A stretch of 9,844 nucleotides of DNA from Pseudanabaena sp. CAN_BIN31 (GCA_026785865.1 JAJAZG010000382.1:1-9844); one strand, 5' to 3'. Numbered from the stretch's first letter, positions 1 through 7,015 are shown. A program made the numbers and translations. Notes: a model not told the origin generated them from the letters alone.

Positions 1-50
1 ATAAAGAAGCCGATTTTGTCAGGGGGCCACCGACTCACCCTCAACGTTAA
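1..50 (+). CDS. possible 3' end of an unidentified gene
   Basis: Frame 3 is open from the window edge to a TAA at 48-50 and would end ...PPTHPQR. Its stop lies 10 bases before a strong hairpin at 60-112, which would serve as a shared terminator for this gene and the convergent thf1. Only about 15 codons are visible and no family can be recognised, so chance remains a real alternative. The call rests on the stop-then-terminator layout. Confidence 0.2.
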   Translation, partial: KEADFVRGPPTHPQR

Positions 51-59
51 ACCCCACAC

Positions 60-112
60 AAAGTCTAAAAAATGCGGGCGCCCAAACGCGCCGCCCTCAT
101 TTTTTAGACTTT
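60..112. terminator. bidirectional rho-independent terminator-like hairpin
   Basis: A perfect 15-base inverted repeat, AAAGTCTAAAAAATG at 60-74 and CATTTTTTAGACTTT at 98-112, encloses an inner GC stem (GGGCG 76-80 with CGCCC 92-96) and an 11-base loop. Six A on one arm and six T on the other give a GC stem followed by a T run on either strand, as in bidirectional terminators. The minus-strand copy overlaps the stop codon of thf1 (104-106), so that stop sits inside the stem. Confidence 0.7.
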
Positions 113-823
113 GTCTGGAGTATCACTTGCAGGTTCAGTCGTTGCCCCACTGACTAAAGCGGCTTCTTTCTGAGCGCGTTTTTTACGCTCAGCATCCACC
201 ATATCAGCAATCATCTGGCGACCTTGCTCGATCTTATCGAGATTGGAGCGATATAGATCGATATCTTTTAATAGGCGATCGCCACCAAATTTTAGCGTCG
301 CACCAACTGACTTAATCACCTCTTCCCGCTTAGCAGTATCGGCGATCTCATCAGGATTACTGATTTCTAGCAATGCATATAGCCCCACGCCTAGCAAGCG
401 GCTATATTTAAAATTTTCTTTGTGAGCGATCGTTTGTAATTGCTCAGACAAAGGTTCGAGGCTAAGACCCGAATCTAGGGTTGTCAATAACGGTTTAATA
501 TCATTAGGCGATCGCGCGGCAAGATCGCTTAGAGTTGCGGCATCCTGACGAATGCGATCGGAGTCAAACTGAAGTGCTGCACATAGGGCATGAAATACCG
601 CAAAGCGATCGGTTTCAGGTTTATAACCCAATGTGAAGCGATCAAAAGTTGTCACAAGACCTAGTGCAAAAATTGAGTCGTAAACAAATGTTTGATTTAC
701 TTTAAGTAGATGAATTTCCACCAATAGCTCATCCACAACCCGTCGATAGACTTGATTGACTGGCTTAGGAAATCCTAAATAAAAATCTTTTTTGGTATCA
801 GAAACAGTACGAACGGTATTCAC
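104..823 (-). CDS. thf1: Thf1/Psb29, thylakoid formation and photosystem II biogenesis protein
   Basis: The product belongs to the Thf1/Psb29 (Psp29) family of cyanobacteria and plastids. Family members help photosystem II assembly and repair and thylakoid organisation, and act with FtsH protease complexes. Diagnostic stretches are the N-terminal RTVSDTKKDFYLGFPKPVN, then VYRRVVDELLVEIHLL, FVYDSIFALGLVTTFDRF and FKYSRLLGVGLYALLE. The last third is a charged, probably helical region ending in a low-complexity tail (roughly the last 20 residues), as usual for the family. The open frame reaches a TTG at 832, but there is no ATG. The GTG at 823 gives MNTVRTVSDTKK, matching how homologues begin, so I start there (239 residues). 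It is a monocistronic minus-strand gene, divergent from the DUF429 gene, and its stop is embedded in a terminator hairpin. The family assignment is firm; the start is inferred. Confidence 0.93.
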   Translation of the reverse strand: MNTVRTVSDTKKDFYLGFPKPVNQVYRRVVDELLVEIHLLKVNQTFVYDSIFALGLVTTFDRFTLGYKPETDRFAVFHALCAALQFDSDRIRQDAATLSDLAARSPNDIKPLLTTLDSGLSLEPLSEQLQTIAHKENFKYSRLLGVGLYALLEISNPDEIADTAKREEVIKSVGATLKFGGDRLLKDIDLYRSNLDKIEQGRQMIADMVDAERKKRAQKEAALVSGATTEPASDTPDKV

Positions 824-933
824 AGTCAACAAAACCTAACGACAAGAGGGCTAAAATTATCATCGCACAGATAGCCATAGCATCAGTCTATCTCTGCTGA
901 TAAATTCTAACCCAAAAAATAAAACCCAAAACC

Positions 934-976
934 AAAAAAGCAGTAGCGCACGCTGCGCGTGCGCTAACGCTTTTTT
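934..976. repeat. long palindromic hairpin in a divergent intergenic region
   Basis: Two nested perfect arms are visible. AAAAAAGC (934-941) pairs with GCTTTTTT (969-976). TAGCGCACGC (944-953) pairs with GCGTGCGCTA (957-966) around the loop TGC. Only the AG/AC step between the arms is unpaired. It looks like a bidirectional terminator, yet it lies between divergently transcribed genes and ends 28 bases before the DUF429 start. A dispersed palindromic (REP-like) repeat or an attenuator-like element is therefore as likely. The remaining bases of the 824-1004 gap show no convincing promoter. Confidence 0.7.
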
Positions 977-1004
977 GGCTTTAATACTTAATGCGAATAT
1001 ACGA

Positions 1005-1814
1005 ATGCAAATATACGGGATTGATTTTACGAGCGCCCCTAGCAAAACTAAGCCGATCGCCTGTGCCGAAGCTTGGCTAGAATTTGATGTTCTCCATATC
1101 AAGAAGTTCCGTCGATTTATTGACTTTCCATCTTTTATGGAATTTCTCAAGCGATCGCCTGTTTGGATTGCTGGGATGGATTTTCCTCTAGGGCAACCAC
1201 GAAAATTAATCGAAAATTTGCAATGGGGAACGACTTGGGCAGAATATGTCAATCGCGTGGGGCAGATGACCAAGCAAGAATTTGTCGAAACTTTAAATCA
1301 ATATCGTCAAGATCGGGCGATCGGCGATCGCGAACATTTGCGTCAAACTGACAAACTCACAGGCGCGATCAGTCCGATGAAAGTCTATGGCGTACCTGTC
1401 GGGAAAATGTTTTTTGAAGGCGCACCGCGACTACTCGCCGCAGGATTTAGTGTGTTACCTTGTCATCCAACTAACGATCCCCGCATTGCGATCGAGATTT
1501 ATCCTGCACTCGTAGCAAAATCTCTCATCGGCAAACAAAGCTATAAATCTGACAGTAAGCAAAAGCAAACTTCAGAAATGCAGTTTTTGCGTCAAGAAAT
1601 AATTAATCAAGTGCGATCGACTATCTCCAAAACAAAATATGGCTTTGCTATCGAAATTAATAGTCAGCTTGCCCGTGAATGTGTAGACGACGCTTCAGGT
1701 GACACACTTGATGCCGTACTCGCCACTATCCAAACTGCACATGCTTCTCAACAACCAAATTATGGCATTCCTGAAAACTGCGATCGCCTCGAAGGATGGA
1801 TTTGCCACTTGTGA
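1005..1814 (+). CDS. DUF429 family protein (predicted RNase H-like fold)
   Basis: The product is a 269-residue DUF429 family protein. The family is common in cyanobacteria, its biochemical role is not settled, and it is thought to have an RNase H-like fold. Conserved acidic positions fit that: D7 in MQIYGIDFTSAP, D59 in AGMDFPLG, E164 in IAIEIYPAL, and D233/D236 in the GDTLDAV helix near the C-terminus. A KVYGVPVGKMFFEGAPRLL block (126-144) lies between them, as in relatives. The frame stays open upstream to a TTG at 975, but that codon lies inside the palindrome and would add ten residues. The ATG at 1005 puts the first beta strand right at the N-terminus, as the family expects. The gene converges on cobA with 10 bases between stops and no hairpin in that gap. 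A nuclease activity is only inferred from the fold. Confidence 0.82.
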   Translation: MQIYGIDFTSAPSKTKPIACAEAWLEFDVLHIKKFRRFIDFPSFMEFLKRSPVWIAGMDFPLGQPRKLIENLQWGTTWAEYVNRVGQMTKQEFVETLNQYRQDRAIGDREHLRQTDKLTGAISPMKVYGVPVGKMFFEGAPRLLAAGFSVLPCHPTNDPRIAIEIYPALVAKSLIGKQSYKSDSKQKQTSEMQFLRQEIINQVRSTISKTKYGFAIEINSQLARECVDDASGDTLDAVLATIQTAHASQQPNYGIPENCDRLEGWICHL

Positions 1815-1824
1815 ATTAGATGAA

Positions 1825-2613
1825 TTAGCGATCGCCTTGCGTAATCTCTCGAAAGCTTACAATATTACCAATAACCGCGATCGCGGGTGGCGTAAAGTTA
1901 CTTTTTTGCACAAGTTCAACAATATTCCCTAAACAGCCAATTAACTCTGACTGATCGGCGCGTGTTCCCTGTCGAATTAAAGCAACAGGTGTCGATTCAG
2001 GTAAACCAGCCACGATAATTTTGGCGACAATTTCACCTAAATTATGCAATCCCATATACACCACAATTGTCTCAGCAGCTTGGGCGATCGCCTTCCAGTT
2101 AACTTGAGGGCGATATTTTCCAGCCGACTCATGCCCCGTCACAAAAATTACGGACGAGCTAAAATCGCGATGGGTAAGCGGAATTCCTGCATAAGCTGGC
2201 GCAGCAATTCCTGACGTAATCCCAGGGACAACCTCAACCGCAATTCCCGCCGATCGCAAATCGGCAAGCTCTTCACCACCACGCCCAAAGATAAACGGAT
2301 CGCCACCTTTTAAGCGCACCACGATCGCATATTTTTGAGCTTTCTCGATCAATAACTGCGTAGTCTCTTCTTGCAATAGCGAATGATTGCCGCGCCGCTT
2401 ACCTGCATGGATTTTTTCGGCGATCGGGTTAATCATCGCAAGAATTTCATCACTAACTAAGGCATCGTAAAGCACCACATCACAAGTTTCTAATAACGCT
2501 TTACCCTTCAGCGTCATCAATCCCGCATCACCAGGTCCCGCACCCACTAAATAAACTTTACCTAAAAATTGATCTAAGGCAGGCTTGTCCACATCTTTTC
2601 TATATCTTTTCAC
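1825..2613 (-). CDS. cobA: uroporphyrinogen-III C-methyltransferase (SUMT)
   Basis: This enzyme uses S-adenosylmethionine to methylate C2 and C7 of uroporphyrinogen III, giving precorrin-2, the branch point to sirohaem and cobalamin. The 262-residue protein is a single tetrapyrrole methylase domain. VGAGPGDAGLMTLKG (23-37) is the glycine-rich SAM-site motif, VVRLKGGDPFIFGRGGEE (98-115) is the second signature, and VVPGITSGIAAPAYAGIPLTHR (from 128) is the family's third block. There is no fused CysG-type dehydrogenase/ferrochelatase or HemD domain, so this is a stand-alone CobA. The start is a GTG at 2613, directly after an in-frame stop; a second GTG at 2592 would remove seven poorly conserved residues. 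Neither has a clear ribosome-binding site. A naturally AT-poor HIP1 palindrome (CCGCGATCGCGG, 1875-1886) lies within the gene. Confidence 0.93.
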   Translation of the reverse strand: MKRYRKDVDKPALDQFLGKVYLVGAGPGDAGLMTLKGKALLETCDVVLYDALVSDEILAMINPIAEKIHAGKRRGNHSLLQEETTQLLIEKAQKYAIVVRLKGGDPFIFGRGGEELADLRSAGIAVEVVPGITSGIAAPAYAGIPLTHRDFSSSVIFVTGHESAGKYRPQVNWKAIAQAAETIVVYMGLHNLGEIVAKIIVAGLPESTPVALIRQGTRADQSELIGCLGNIVELVQKSNFTPPAIAVIGNIVSFREITQGDR

Positions 2614-2673
2614 TCATTATAAATGCGATGCGATCGCGTAATCCTCTAATTATCATGAGTTGGTGACTATAGT

Positions 2674-2701
2674 TATACTTTTGCGCGTATTGATAAGTAT
2701 A
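2674..2701. promoter_or_regulatory. candidate operator upstream of the RHH gene
   Basis: TATACTT at 2674-2680 is repeated inverted as AAGTATA at 2695-2701 with a 14-base spacer. A second small inverted pair, GTCAT (2704-2708) and ATGAC (2717-2721), follows just before the RHH start at 2733. Ribbon-helix-helix antitoxins commonly bind short inverted repeats over their own promoter, so this may be the autoregulatory site. No good -35/-10 pair could be fixed. Confidence 0.35.
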
Positions 2702-2732
2702 CTGTCATACAGAGTTATGACAAATCAAAATT

Positions 2733-2993
2733 ATGAGAGTTAATGCTCGACTCGACAGCGATCGCGCTACCAAACTCAACTACATTCGTCAGCGTACTAA
2801 TCAAGGTACGTCTGAAATCATGAAAGCGGCGATCGACTTTTATTATGAAAAATTGCGTCAAGAAACTCCTGTTAAGCCTTTGCAACTTTTGCGGGAGTCA
2901 GGATTAATTGGTTGTGCTGAAGGCGATGCTGATTTATCAGTTAATTACAAGCAATATCTCAACCATTTTGAGAATTTGATGTCTGTAGATTAA
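2733..2993 (+). CDS. ribbon-helix-helix (CopG-like) antitoxin or repressor, no toxin partner
   Basis: The 86-residue protein begins with a ribbon-helix-helix pattern: a short basic beta strand (MRVNARLD), a helix (about residues 8-20), a turn with QGTSE, and a second helix (KAAIDFYYEKLRQ). Dimers of such proteins bind operator DNA through the strand. The C-terminal half, with ESGLIGCAEGDADLSVNYKQYL, resembles the tail of cyanobacterial CopG-type antitoxins normally followed by a PIN-domain toxin; this is from memory of the family. Here no toxin follows: only 66 bases separate it from the end of the oppositely oriented DUF262 gene. It may be an orphan antitoxin, or a repressor kept after its toxin was lost. 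It contains a HIP1 site (2758), so it probably belongs to the resident genome and not to the AT-rich operon. Confidence 0.75.
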   Translation: MRVNARLDSDRATKLNYIRQRTNQGTSEIMKAAIDFYYEKLRQETPVKPLQLLRESGLIGCAEGDADLSVNYKQYLNHFENLMSVD

Positions 2994-3022
2994 GGCAGTT
3001 ATATAGATTAGCGATCGCAATA

Positions 3023-3038
3023 TCAGGCGATCGCCTGA
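3023..3038. repeat. 16-base palindrome containing HIP1
   Basis: TCAGGCGATCGCCTGA is a perfect 16-base palindrome centred on a HIP1 core, with another HIP1 site at 3011-3018. It lies in the 66-base gap between the convergent RHH and DUF262 genes. It could fold as a small stem, but it lacks a loop and a T run, so I do not call it a terminator. These are the last HIP1 sites before a gap of about 5.1 kb. Confidence 0.5.
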
Positions 3039-3059
3039 GAGATTCTAACTTTAAGACTC

Positions 3060-4625
3060 TTATTCTGTATACCTGATGTCTAGTTTCTCTACAAACTCTC
3101 TTTCCTTTGATTTTAAATAATTTTCTCTTTCAACAAGAAATTCATCAATCCGATTTTGCTTGTATAGATCAACCATCTCATGAGTTATAAAGTGCTTCTC
3201 CAAAACGTCATATTGAGATGTTTCGATAAAACTACTTGTCTGCTTTTTCTCTCTGTTTTGCTCAAATTCAGAAGACAACCTCAGAATAATATTAGATGGT
3301 TTTCTGTCTTTTTTAGAATAGATGAAAAATTCTTTTATTCCTTCTCTCTCTTCAATGTCATTGCTTCCGACAATCGATCTTAAATAGAATAGTTGTAATG
3401 CCTTGGGTCTTACACCTGTAAAATTTAGCTTGTCTGGATACTTAGCTGTATTAAAGTACATATCACTATTAACTTTATAAATGCCGTTAGGGTTTTTCCC
3501 ATCTATAAAATCGCGAAAACATTTATAAGCAGTTCTTTGCTGACTTAAAGAGTACAAAGTAAAGTAGTTAGAATAAGTAGTTACCCAAAACCAATTTTCT
3601 AGAGATTGGATCTGCTCAGATGTTGGGGCTGGATTAAGCCTAAAATATTCAGAAATAAAAACAAGCTGACTTGGATAAGGTAAAAAACGAATATCTATAA
3701 CTAATAATTTTTTGTATAAAAAATCTACAGCTTTTGTAATGTGTACATATGCTGCATTAGTAAAAGACTCTAGATCTTCAGTCAATAATTCTTCTTCGTT
3801 TTTGACATCAAAGTAAATCTTACCCTTTGCATTAGAAATACAATCTAGAACCGTATCTCTTTTTAGGTCTTCAAAATTGTATTGTTCTAAGGTATTGAGA
3901 AATATATTGATTGAGTCTATAAGTTTAAAATTAGTATTACTTTTGACATAGCTTAGCGCCGAAAGTATGTAGTCTTTAGAAATTCTTGTCCCTGCTGAGT
4001 TTACTCTTTCAAAAATATCAACTGCGCTATTAATATCACTTCCTTTAATCTCTACATATGGCACTTTATATTTATGTAAAGTGTCATGCAGATTCCTTAA
4101 TCTATCTATATAAATGTTTTTATCATTTTCTGAAATTGGTGATTTATCCATCTCTCTTAAATAAGTGAATAATTCACGATTGTCATATATTTTGTAAAGC
4201 TCAACTGCAAGATTTTTCTTAGTCTTAATAAAGTTATTTTCTTCGATATCAAAATAAATTAAGAAATCACTCATCTTTTTAGGGTTTTTCTCATCGTCAA
4301 AGTTTTTAGGATTGATCAAAACTCCAAATAGTGTAGATATTCGTTGAAATCCGTCTAATATATATTTGAAATCGTCTGTTTTTTTGTTGATAATATATGG
4401 ACCAATTTCGTTGTCAGTATCATAAACTCCTTCTGCTTTCCAAAAAAGAAGACTACCTATCGGATATCCACGTAAAATACTGTCAAACAATTGGATCATT
4501 TGATTAGATTTCCAAATAAACTCTCTTTGAAATTCAGGGATTTTATAACTTCCATTTGCCACATCTACTAAGAGATCTTCAAGGTATGCAATATCAGGTT
4601 TAACAGTTATTTTATTGTTCATCAT
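3060..4625 (-). CDS. DUF262 (GmrS/SspE-type) protein, third gene of the defence operon
   Basis: The N-terminal ~230 residues form a DUF262 domain, the ParB/sulfiredoxin-like fold of the GmrSD type IV restriction enzyme and the phosphorothioate-sensing SspE. Visible motifs are IPEFQREFIWK (29-39), GYPIGSLLFWK (53-63), ILDGFQRISTL (89-99) and VDIFERVNSAGTRIS (202-216). The NTP-site motif, normally DGQQR, reads DGFQR here. Relatives often carry a C-terminal DUF1524 HNH nuclease. This protein keeps what looks like the final helical tail (HEMVDLYKQNRIDEFLVER, from 482), but I find no histidine-centred HNH core, so it may be a non-cleaving sensor. Two ATG codons (4625, 4622) compete as start, with weak upstream purines. 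It follows the TOPRIM-like gene after 41 bases on the same strand. The gene is AT-rich and has no HIP1 site, unlike the flanks. The DUF262 call is firm; its function here is inferred. Confidence 0.85.
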   Translation of the reverse strand: MMNNKITVKPDIAYLEDLLVDVANGSYKIPEFQREFIWKSNQMIQLFDSILRGYPIGSLLFWKAEGVYDTDNEIGPYIINKKTDDFKYILDGFQRISTLFGVLINPKNFDDEKNPKKMSDFLIYFDIEENNFIKTKKNLAVELYKIYDNRELFTYLREMDKSPISENDKNIYIDRLRNLHDTLHKYKVPYVEIKGSDINSAVDIFERVNSAGTRISKDYILSALSYVKSNTNFKLIDSINIFLNTLEQYNFEDLKRDTVLDCISNAKGKIYFDVKNEEELLTEDLESFTNAAYVHITKAVDFLYKKLLVIDIRFLPYPSQLVFISEYFRLNPAPTSEQIQSLENWFWVTTYSNYFTLYSLSQQRTAYKCFRDFIDGKNPNGIYKVNSDMYFNTAKYPDKLNFTGVRPKALQLFYLRSIVGSNDIEEREGIKEFFIYSKKDRKPSNIILRLSSEFEQNREKKQTSSFIETSQYDVLEKHFITHEMVDLYKQNRIDEFLVERENYLKSKEREFVEKLDIRYTE

Positions 4626-4666
4626 ATTTTTACTATCCCAGAAAACTATGTAATCTATACGGTTAT

Positions 4667-5734
4667 TTATATTATTTTCGCTATTTTGAGTAAAATTTCT
4701 TCAATCTCAGAAATTTTTTCGGCTGGTGCTTGTATGCCAACTTTATGATGCTCACATCTTTGTTCAAGAGAGTCATATGAAAACGGAGCAAGAAACATAT
4801 TTGGAAATTGCTCTTTAGCCTTATTTTTTCCTATACTTATATAATAGTCCTTAGGCTTACCTTCGGGTTTGTAATACTGAATAAAATCTATTTCTGAGGG
4901 AGATAATCTTTTTAAGTTAGATTTGTGAATATCAGTCAAGTCAGTTATATTTTCAATAATTATATCTATAGGTATATAGTTTTCGATACACCTCTTGAAA
5001 AGCATATGCCACACAATTAAATCATTTTCTTCATAAATTAAGTCATTCACGGACGGTGGAATACTAATTTCTCTTGCTTTTAGGTATTCAAAGAGATTTT
5101 TATACTCTTGTTTAAAGTCATTTTCATTCTTTTTATCACTATCAAAAAGAACCATCAATTTAAATTTATAAATATTTTGGTAAACACCATTTACCCAACT
5201 TTCAATTTGGGATTTTATTCCACTTCCACCCGCATGATCATAAGTTAAATAGTGTGGAGAATCTAGCGACTTTTTTATTAATTTATATATGTTTTTTCGG
5301 ATTCCATATGACTGATATTTATCTATCATCCCTGTAATAAATTTCCAGTCATTAGGATTATTTTCAATAACAATTAATGAACGCTCCATAATTATTCTAT
5401 AAGCATCATTTGGATGTACTTCTGTCGAATTAATTCCAATTGTAAAATGAGTTAAGTAATCTCTATATAATTTAGTAATAGGCTTTGTAAGAATATTATT
5501 AATATATTCTTCTAGTTCTCTTTTTCGCGCATTAGACAGGTATTCTTTAGCAATTTCATTCTCATTAAAAATATATCTATTCTCATCATTGAAGAAAATA
5601 CTGGCAACGCTTTTAGTCTCAATAAAGTGGTTCTGATTATCTTTTTTAATAAGCTCAATAAGTATATCTGCTAATTTACTTTGTATGCTATAATTCTGAG
5701 TCTGGAAAATTCTATCACTGAAAGATATAATCAT
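4667..5734 (-). CDS. TOPRIM-like putative nuclease subunit, second gene of the defence operon
   Basis: I cannot name the family, but the middle of this 355-residue protein has the order of motifs seen in OLD/DUF4435-type TOPRIM domains. SLIVIENNPNDWKFITGMI (119-137) supplies the first glutamate (E124). A glycine-rich HAGGSGIKSQI (167-177) follows. KLMVLFDSDKK (192-202) gives the metal-binding DxD (D198, D200), and WHMLFKRCIENYIP (242-255) resembles the closing 'RxxEnYl' helix (E251). The N-terminal ~115 and C-terminal ~90 residues are unrecognised and mostly charged and helical. The ATG at 5734 lies 2 bases after the stop of the ATPase gene, which suggests translational coupling and equal amounts of product. 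In OLD nucleases the ATPase and TOPRIM parts are one chain; here they appear as two genes. AT-rich, HIP1-free. The gene is certain; a DNA-cleaving TOPRIM role is inferred from motifs only. Confidence 0.75.
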   Translation of the reverse strand: MIISFSDRIFQTQNYSIQSKLADILIELIKKDNQNHFIETKSVASIFFNDENRYIFNENEIAKEYLSNARKRELEEYINNILTKPITKLYRDYLTHFTIGINSTEVHPNDAYRIIMERSLIVIENNPNDWKFITGMIDKYQSYGIRKNIYKLIKKSLDSPHYLTYDHAGGSGIKSQIESWVNGVYQNIYKFKLMVLFDSDKKNENDFKQEYKNLFEYLKAREISIPPSVNDLIYEENDLIVWHMLFKRCIENYIPIDIIIENITDLTDIHKSNLKRLSPSEIDFIQYYKPEGKPKDYYISIGKNKAKEQFPNMFLAPFSYDSLEQRCEHHKVGIQAPAEKISEIEEILLKIAKII

Positions 5735-5736
5735 AT

Positions 5737-6975
5737 TTATTCTTGCTCTTCTTTTCGTTTGATAGCTTTTTGCATTTCTAGGATTTCTTTTAAGCTTTCG
5801 TTAAAAACACCTTCTGGCCAGTCATCCAAAACACCATTTTCATCAACTATAATCTCCTTAAGCTCTTTTCCTTTCAACTCTGCATCTTCTATCCAGTAAA
5901 TTACCAGATCGTCTTTTGTAAAACCAAAATCATTTTCAACTATTAGCTTGCGAAGCCGCAAAAGTATGTTTTCAGAATGGGTTTCAATAATAAAAGTTTG
6001 GTTGTTTTCCTTGGCTGACCTTGCAAATAGCTCCGCCAAATCAGCATGAGCCGCAGGATGTAAATGTAACTCTGGCTGCTCTAAAACAACTATAGAATCG
6101 GGTCTATTTACATTTGCACGAACTACTAAAGGCAGAGCTTGATTCATTCCCTGTCCAACATCCACAAGATTAATGCTGATGTTATCTTTAGTAAGTAAAA
6201 TTTGTATAAGTGGTTGCATAATTGTATTTTTAACCTCTAATTTCCAGCCATCAAAATGTTTCTCGTACCATAAACCTACATTTTGGTGTAGTTTATTACC
6301 TTCCTGATGTATGCTCATCCCAAGCATAAGGTAAGCATTTTTTCCACTGATCCCAGTGTCTTTAAATTGGGTCTGTCCTGTTAAATAAAAATTTCTTTCA
6401 GGCAAAGTTCTAAATGGTCCAATGTAATCAACATCAATTCTTAACTTGTCAAATATTTTTTTACTTTCTTCACGATTAGGAAAATCGTTAGGTATAAAGC
6501 CTTTAAAATTAATACTCCATTCCTTATCATTCTCGTCAAAATAGCTGTCTTCTTCTAATCTAAGTCCGAACTGATGTCTATCATCCTTATATTTCCATTC
6601 CACAATTTTTAATCCATAACTAACTTTGGAAGCTTTCCCATCTTTGGAAGCTTTCCCATCAGCTTGATGAAACAACATAATCTCTATCTGTACATCATTT
6701 TCAAATGTAAGATTAAAATTTAACGGTTTCCCTGCTGTGCTATTTCCGAAAAACAAATTTTTAAAGTCCTCACCTAACTCAACCCCATAATTATTAAGCA
6801 ACAGAGGTTCATCTATTTCACCTGACAGTGAGTTTTCAAATAGGGTAAATAATTTAGCAATTGAACTTTTTCCAGAGCTATTCTTGCCAATTAGAATAGT
6901 AATTGGTTTCAGTTGCATTGTTTGCTTCTCATAAAAAGCTTTATAGTTTTCAAACGAGATAGATTTTAGCTTCAT
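5737..6975 (-). CDS. ABC/OLD-type AAA ATPase with DUF3696-like C-terminus, first gene of the defence operon
   Basis: This 412-residue protein is an SMC/RecF/OLD-type ATPase. It starts with KLKSISFENYKAF and a Walker A GKNSSGKS (30-37). The ABC signature region reads VDVGQGMNQALPL (271-283). Walker B with its catalytic glutamate is VVLEQPELHLHP (296-307), and the switch histidine is in FIIETHSE (328-335). The C-terminus, with VDENGVLDDWPEGVFNESL (377-395), matches the DUF3696 pattern found at the end of many such ATPases. The inserted region between Walker A and the signature (about 60-260) would be the arm/lid. No nuclease domain is fused. As the first gene of a three-gene operon it probably senses DNA and drives the TOPRIM-like partner. 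An 18-base tandem duplication encodes DGKASK twice (about 107-118). No obvious ribosome-binding site precedes the ATG. The ATPase class is certain; DUF3696 is likely. Confidence 0.9.
   Translation of the reverse strand: MKLKSISFENYKAFYEKQTMQLKPITILIGKNSSGKSSIAKLFTLFENSLSGEIDEPLLLNNYGVELGEDFKNLFFGNSTAGKPLNFNLTFENDVQIEIMLFHQADGKASKDGKASKVSYGLKIVEWKYKDDRHQFGLRLEEDSYFDENDKEWSINFKGFIPNDFPNREESKKIFDKLRIDVDYIGPFRTLPERNFYLTGQTQFKDTGISGKNAYLMLGMSIHQEGNKLHQNVGLWYEKHFDGWKLEVKNTIMQPLIQILLTKDNISINLVDVGQGMNQALPLVVRANVNRPDSIVVLEQPELHLHPAAHADLAELFARSAKENNQTFIIETHSENILLRLRKLIVENDFGFTKDDLVIYWIEDAELKGKELKEIIVDENGVLDDWPEGVFNESLKEILEMQKAIKRKEEQE
6625..6660 (-). repeat. 18-base in-frame tandem duplication within the ATPase gene
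   Basis: The unit TTTGGAAGCTTTCCCATC occurs twice without mismatch (6625-6642, 6643-6660). Read on the minus strand it encodes DGKASK twice in a surface-like, poorly conserved part of the ATPase. Perfect identity suggests a recent slippage event; the reading frame is kept. Confidence 0.9.
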
Positions 6976-7015
6976 GTCTTTGTCGCACGGGAAGTGTAAG
7001 AGTAAACCCTAAGAT

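Noticed and set aside
860..1273. Minus-strand frame overlapping the DUF429 gene
   Set aside because: It covers the palindrome and the antisense of a conserved gene; no motif supports it.
1699..1932. Plus-strand frame across the end of the DUF429 gene and the end of cobA
   Set aside because: It overlaps two well-supported genes in other frames and has no family resemblance.
3023..3038. Palindrome as a terminator between convergent genes
   Set aside because: It lacks a loop and a T run; it is better explained as an extended HIP1 site.
3060..6975. CRISPR array, tRNA or insertion-sequence ends around the operon
   Set aside because: I found no spaced repeats, cloverleaf, transposase or terminal inverted repeats at its borders, so the mode of insertion remains unknown.
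3060..6975. PARIS (AriA/AriB) as identity of the operon
   Set aside because: The ATPase ends in a DUF3696-like segment and a DUF262 gene is present, neither of which is part of PARIS. The resemblance is limited to an ATPase paired with a TOPRIM-like partner.
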